Origin: Symbiodinium natans
Lineage: Eukaryota > Sar > Dinophyceae > Suessiales > Symbiodiniaceae
Length of the DNA: 64,000 nucleotides
Assembly: GCA_905221605.1 (NCBI GenBank)
Contig: CAJNDS010000191.1
Coordinates: 186,001-250,000 of the forward strand
Direction of reading: 5' to 3'
Under the pieces are notes generated by a model. The model was not told the DNA's origin. It saw only the letters and a list, made by a program, of their open reading frames with translations, and searched no databases. Numbering within the stretch: the stretch's first letter is position 1; each line of letters begins with the position of its first letter. Of this stretch, positions 61,786 to 64,000 are shown piece by piece. The position numbers and the translations under genes were made by a program.

Positions 61786-61841
61786 GCGGCCATCCACGAC
61801 AGGAGTGTTAGGAGCCGGGGTCCTGCCAAGAGGTGCTTTGC
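61786..61841. CDS. Candidate exon, strand unresolved
   Basis: Plus: after CTGCCCAG, ALLAAIHDRSVRSRGPAK before GTGCTT. Minus: HLLAGPRLLTLLSWMAARSA. Plus has the cleaner boundaries. Confidence 0.35.
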
Positions 61842-61890
61842 TCAAAGTCTCACGACTCACTGAACTCGGTTTGGGGCTTAGGGTTTAGGG

Positions 61891-62371
61891 TTAAACCCTT
61901 GAAGAGTGTAACCCGAACCTCATATTCTTAGGTCGCTGGACAACCCGAAGCCTTAAACCCTGATGCGCATCCCCATTGGGAGCGCGTGTCAAGACCGATG
62001 GCACTTCCAAACCTGGCCAATGAACCATCCTTCGTCCAGGTGCCACTACTGAAAACAAGGAGTGCGCCGACAAAAACAGAATTCGAGCTGATGCTCCTGC
62101 TTCAATGCTGGCAAGACAAAATGCTATTTCCGAAGGGCGATGCGCTCGGAATATGGATGGCAGCATGTCTCTTGCCGCTACCTTGACGATCCAACGCAGG
62201 GGCCTTGCACGGGAGAGTCGTGCGGCATACGTTGGTACCTTGCTGGGCCTATCCTGGAGACGCGCAACTATTGAATTTCTTGGCTTATTGTGTCTAGGAG
62301 AAGGCCAGCGCGCTCTCAAATGTGTACCGTCGCTGAGAACGGCGCTCCGTGGGGGCATGTCTGTCGAGTGA
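61891..62371. other. Overlapping ORFs, unassigned
   Basis: Minus: ATG at 62358 and 156 codons. Plus: ATG at 62105 (LAATLTIQRRGLARESRAAY ...), and a frame from 61986 reading KTEFELMLLLQCWQDKMLFP. All are free of telomere-like DNA over 61960-62371. One may be real; the esterase gene ends at 62512 on the minus strand. Confidence 0.3.
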
Positions 62372-62511
62372 TATTCTGTTGTCTGTCAAATTGGGGAGCA
62401 TCACCTGCTGAATAGAACCAGCAACCCGTGTCATGCATTGCCCCTGTACTTTGACACAGGGCTCTTGCTGCCTGCGTGGCGCATGCCAGCGCAGGGTTTG
62501 CGGAAAGGATT

Positions 62512-62934
62512 TTAATTTCCAGACAAGTAATTGTTGTGCTTGATGTGCTGTCTCTGAGTACTCCTCTGCCTCTTATGAGAGATGTACACAGTAAGCCCAA
62601 AGGCCAGGAAAGCAACGCTAACTCCTGCATGCGTCAGGAAATTCCACAGAAACCCCCTTGGAGCAGCATGCTGTGGCAAAACACAGCGGGCTGAATTTAT
62701 GGGTCCAGTACGAGAGTGCTGACACATAAAGAACCAGGCAGCTTCGGGGTCATCCTCAATGCCGTTGGAGCCTGTCTCCTGTACCATATCGTGTCCGCCA
62801 TCGAACAAGCACTCGACCACGGAAGCATTCTGGGAACAAAGGTGGCCGTACTCCACGCAGGACAGCCCCTCACTGGTCACCCCGGGTGGAAGCGCAAAAT
62901 CTCGCGGCTCCGAATTCTGGCAGTTGTTGTAGTC
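62512..62934 (-). CDS. Esterase, last exon (catalytic His and membrane tail)
   Basis: Starts after GCCTAG: DYNNCQNSEPRDFALPPG, then LSCVEYGHLCSQNASVVECL, then FDGGHDMV, which carries the catalytic His expected for PHB-depolymerase/feruloyl-esterase-like hydrolases. A C-terminal hydrophobic segment (AGVSVAFLAFGLTVYI) followed by basic residues suggests a type I membrane anchor. Ends YLSGN and stop at 62512. Joins the exon 63019-63561 as YK|DYNNC. Confidence 0.72.
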   Translation of the reverse strand, partial: DYNNCQNSEPRDFALPPGVTSEGLSCVEYGHLCSQNASVVECLFDGGHDMVQETGSNGIEDDPEAAWFFMCQHSRTGPINSARCVLPQHAAPRGFLWNFLTHAGVSVAFLAFGLTVYISHKRQRSTQRQHIKHNNYLSGN

Positions 62935-63018
62935 CTAGGCTCGCCAGTAACCCAGGAATTAGAGGGCAACTTTCTTACTGTTCGTTTGTTAACAGGTGCT
63001 ACTGAAAAACCTAGAGTC
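62935..63018 (-). other. 84-nt intron with GA-AG ends
   Basis: On the minus strand GACTCTAGG ... GCCTAG. Only this placement keeps the frame between the two esterase exons without adding residues; it begins with GA, a 5' dinucleotide known in dinoflagellates. GT choices nearby break the frame. Confidence 0.5.
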
Positions 63019-63561
63019 TTTGTAGGCACGCAGAACAGCTGTATCGTTGGCATAGTAGTAGCCATCCCACCAGCTCACAGATGACGCTGGCGTGTGCGCA
63101 GGGATGGTCTCGTCGTCCTTGCCCTGCAGGAGGATCATGGACACAGGCGGGCCACCGGTCTTGAAGGCCCTCTCGTAGCCTCGATGGGGTTTTCCCCCAC
63201 AGACTGCTGCTATTGCTGCGAAGTCTTCGGGCAGACTTTGGGCCAGCTGATGAACAAATAAACCGCCATTCGAGCAGCCGTACGCGTAGACACGATCCAG
63301 GTCTATGCAGAATTTCTCTCCCAGGTCTGTGAGGAGATAGCGGATGAAGGCCACGTCATCATAGCAGGTCGTCCAGTCACAAGGATGGCACTTGCCTTTC
63401 TTCAGCTTGCAGCTGTCGTAGCACGCGCCTGTAGTCGTCACGCTTGTCTTGCAAGATTGAAGGCTCTGGTTCGAGGTGGAAGACCCCGCTCCATTCCAGG
63501 ACGTGTAGCCGCTGGCCGTATCGTTCAAGCCTTCAGGGATTTTGGGACGACTCAACCCCAA
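63019..63561 (-). CDS. Esterase/hydrolase of the PHB-depolymerase type, partial
   Basis: About 181 residues. GYTSWNGAGSS, a Cys-rich insert (CKTSVTTTGACYDSCK ... CDWTTCYDDV), then VYAYGCSNGG with Ser97 as nucleophile (G-x-S-x-G-G), AAVCGG, and LLQGKDDETIP with Asp150 as likely acid. Together with the His in the next exon this completes the triad. Family members hydrolyse polyhydroxyalkanoate, feruloyl or other esters and are often secreted; the substrate is not known here. The first codon read as Met is TTG, so this is an internal exon. An upstream exon may end near AVYPH at about 63708 (minus), but no join is certain; the N-terminal part is not found in the window. Confidence 0.78.
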
Positions 63562-63689
63562 AGCCTCCAGATTGTGAGAAACAACTTATTCAGTATTCTA
63601 GCGGCAACGGTAAAGGTTATAGGATTATACTACGTACCCCAAATAGGTCTACATTACTTACTCGACACTACTAAGACCAGCTCCGTGTG

Positions 63690-63830
63690 CGAGAGACAGG
63701 TCGCATGTGGGTAGACGGCATGGAGGTTCTTACTGGAGAAGCGTCGTCCGTTTGCATCACAAGCTTCCTGCTTAGTGCGCTCTCTGACGCACACAATCGT
63801 GATGCTTCTTGGCGGACAAGAGTCGGCGTC
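63690..63830 (-). CDS. Possible upstream esterase exon
   Basis: Reads CPPRSITIVCVRERTKQEAC, then RRFSSKNLHAVYPH. Related hydrolases have a YP-G motif shortly before the W-N segment of the next exon, so the position fits. Splice ends are not clear (GC after CCACAT, or GT after GCGACCT). Confidence 0.28.
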
Positions 63831-64000
63831 AACATGCCTTTAGTGTCCACCAGGCGCCTTGAGGATCCCTGATGCTACCCCCCCCCCTCTCCTAACAAAT
63901 CCACCCAAATCCACCCAAGCCTTGGGCTGAAGGAGCTTGCCTCGTTACTGCCGAGGCTGTGGGCCCCGGCCGAGGCGGGAAGCTTGGCGTGAGATTAATC

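Noticed and set aside
1-64000. Chromosome end or subtelomere
   Set aside because: Telomere-like blocks occur in both orientations across the entire window and no long terminal array is present.

Overview
The window looks like a stretch of nuclear genome from a dinoflagellate. The call is an inference. It rests on plant/alga-type telomere repeats (TTTAGGG/CCCTAAA) scattered in both orientations through almost the whole window, short exons with G/C-rich third codon positions set in repeat-filled introns, introns that seem to use GA-AG and GC-AG as well as GT-AG, and transposon-like elements that coincide with introns. No rRNA, tRNA, CRISPR array, bacterial operon or virus was recognised, and no spliced-leader relic was found.

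Three loci are clearest. A vicinal-oxygen-chelate (glyoxalase-fold) protein with a C-terminal membrane anchor lies at 32826-33437 (minus), apparently in one exon. A serine esterase of the PHB-depolymerase/feruloyl-esterase type lies at 62512-63561 (minus), with its catalytic triad split over two exons and its 5' part missing. The 3' end of an unassigned gene lies at 11773-12862 (minus).

Between these, about 40 short sequence islands (20-180 nt) read as exons. Most are on the minus strand, many encode charged coiled-coil-like peptides, and most have AG before and GT or GC after in compatible phase. Clusters lie at 5.3-10.3 kb, 11.8-15.0 kb, 15.8-17.5 kb, 39.9-42.9 kb, 44-48 kb, 49.2-52.0 kb and 53.2-55.5 kb. 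Many islands are open on both strands, so strand and gene membership are tentative; conserved products could not be named.

The introns and intergenic DNA hold short telomere-like blocks, variant telomere-like satellites (CCCTATATA, CCCTAAG, GTCTAGG, a 14-bp CCCTAAATCCTAAA form, a TTTTGGG-to-TTTAGGG gradient), many poly-G/poly-C tracts, an alternating-orientation 21-bp minisatellite beside a roughly 190-nt C tract (19.87-20.55 kb), a 250-bp GGGGGC block (29.1 kb), and at least five families of small palindromic elements. Two families (B and C) fit exactly as introns: removing them joins open exons in phase, at three sites for B and one for C. This introner-like behaviour is the main discovery candidate. 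Telomere-repeat density drops around the best gene candidates (33-35 kb, 62-64 kb).
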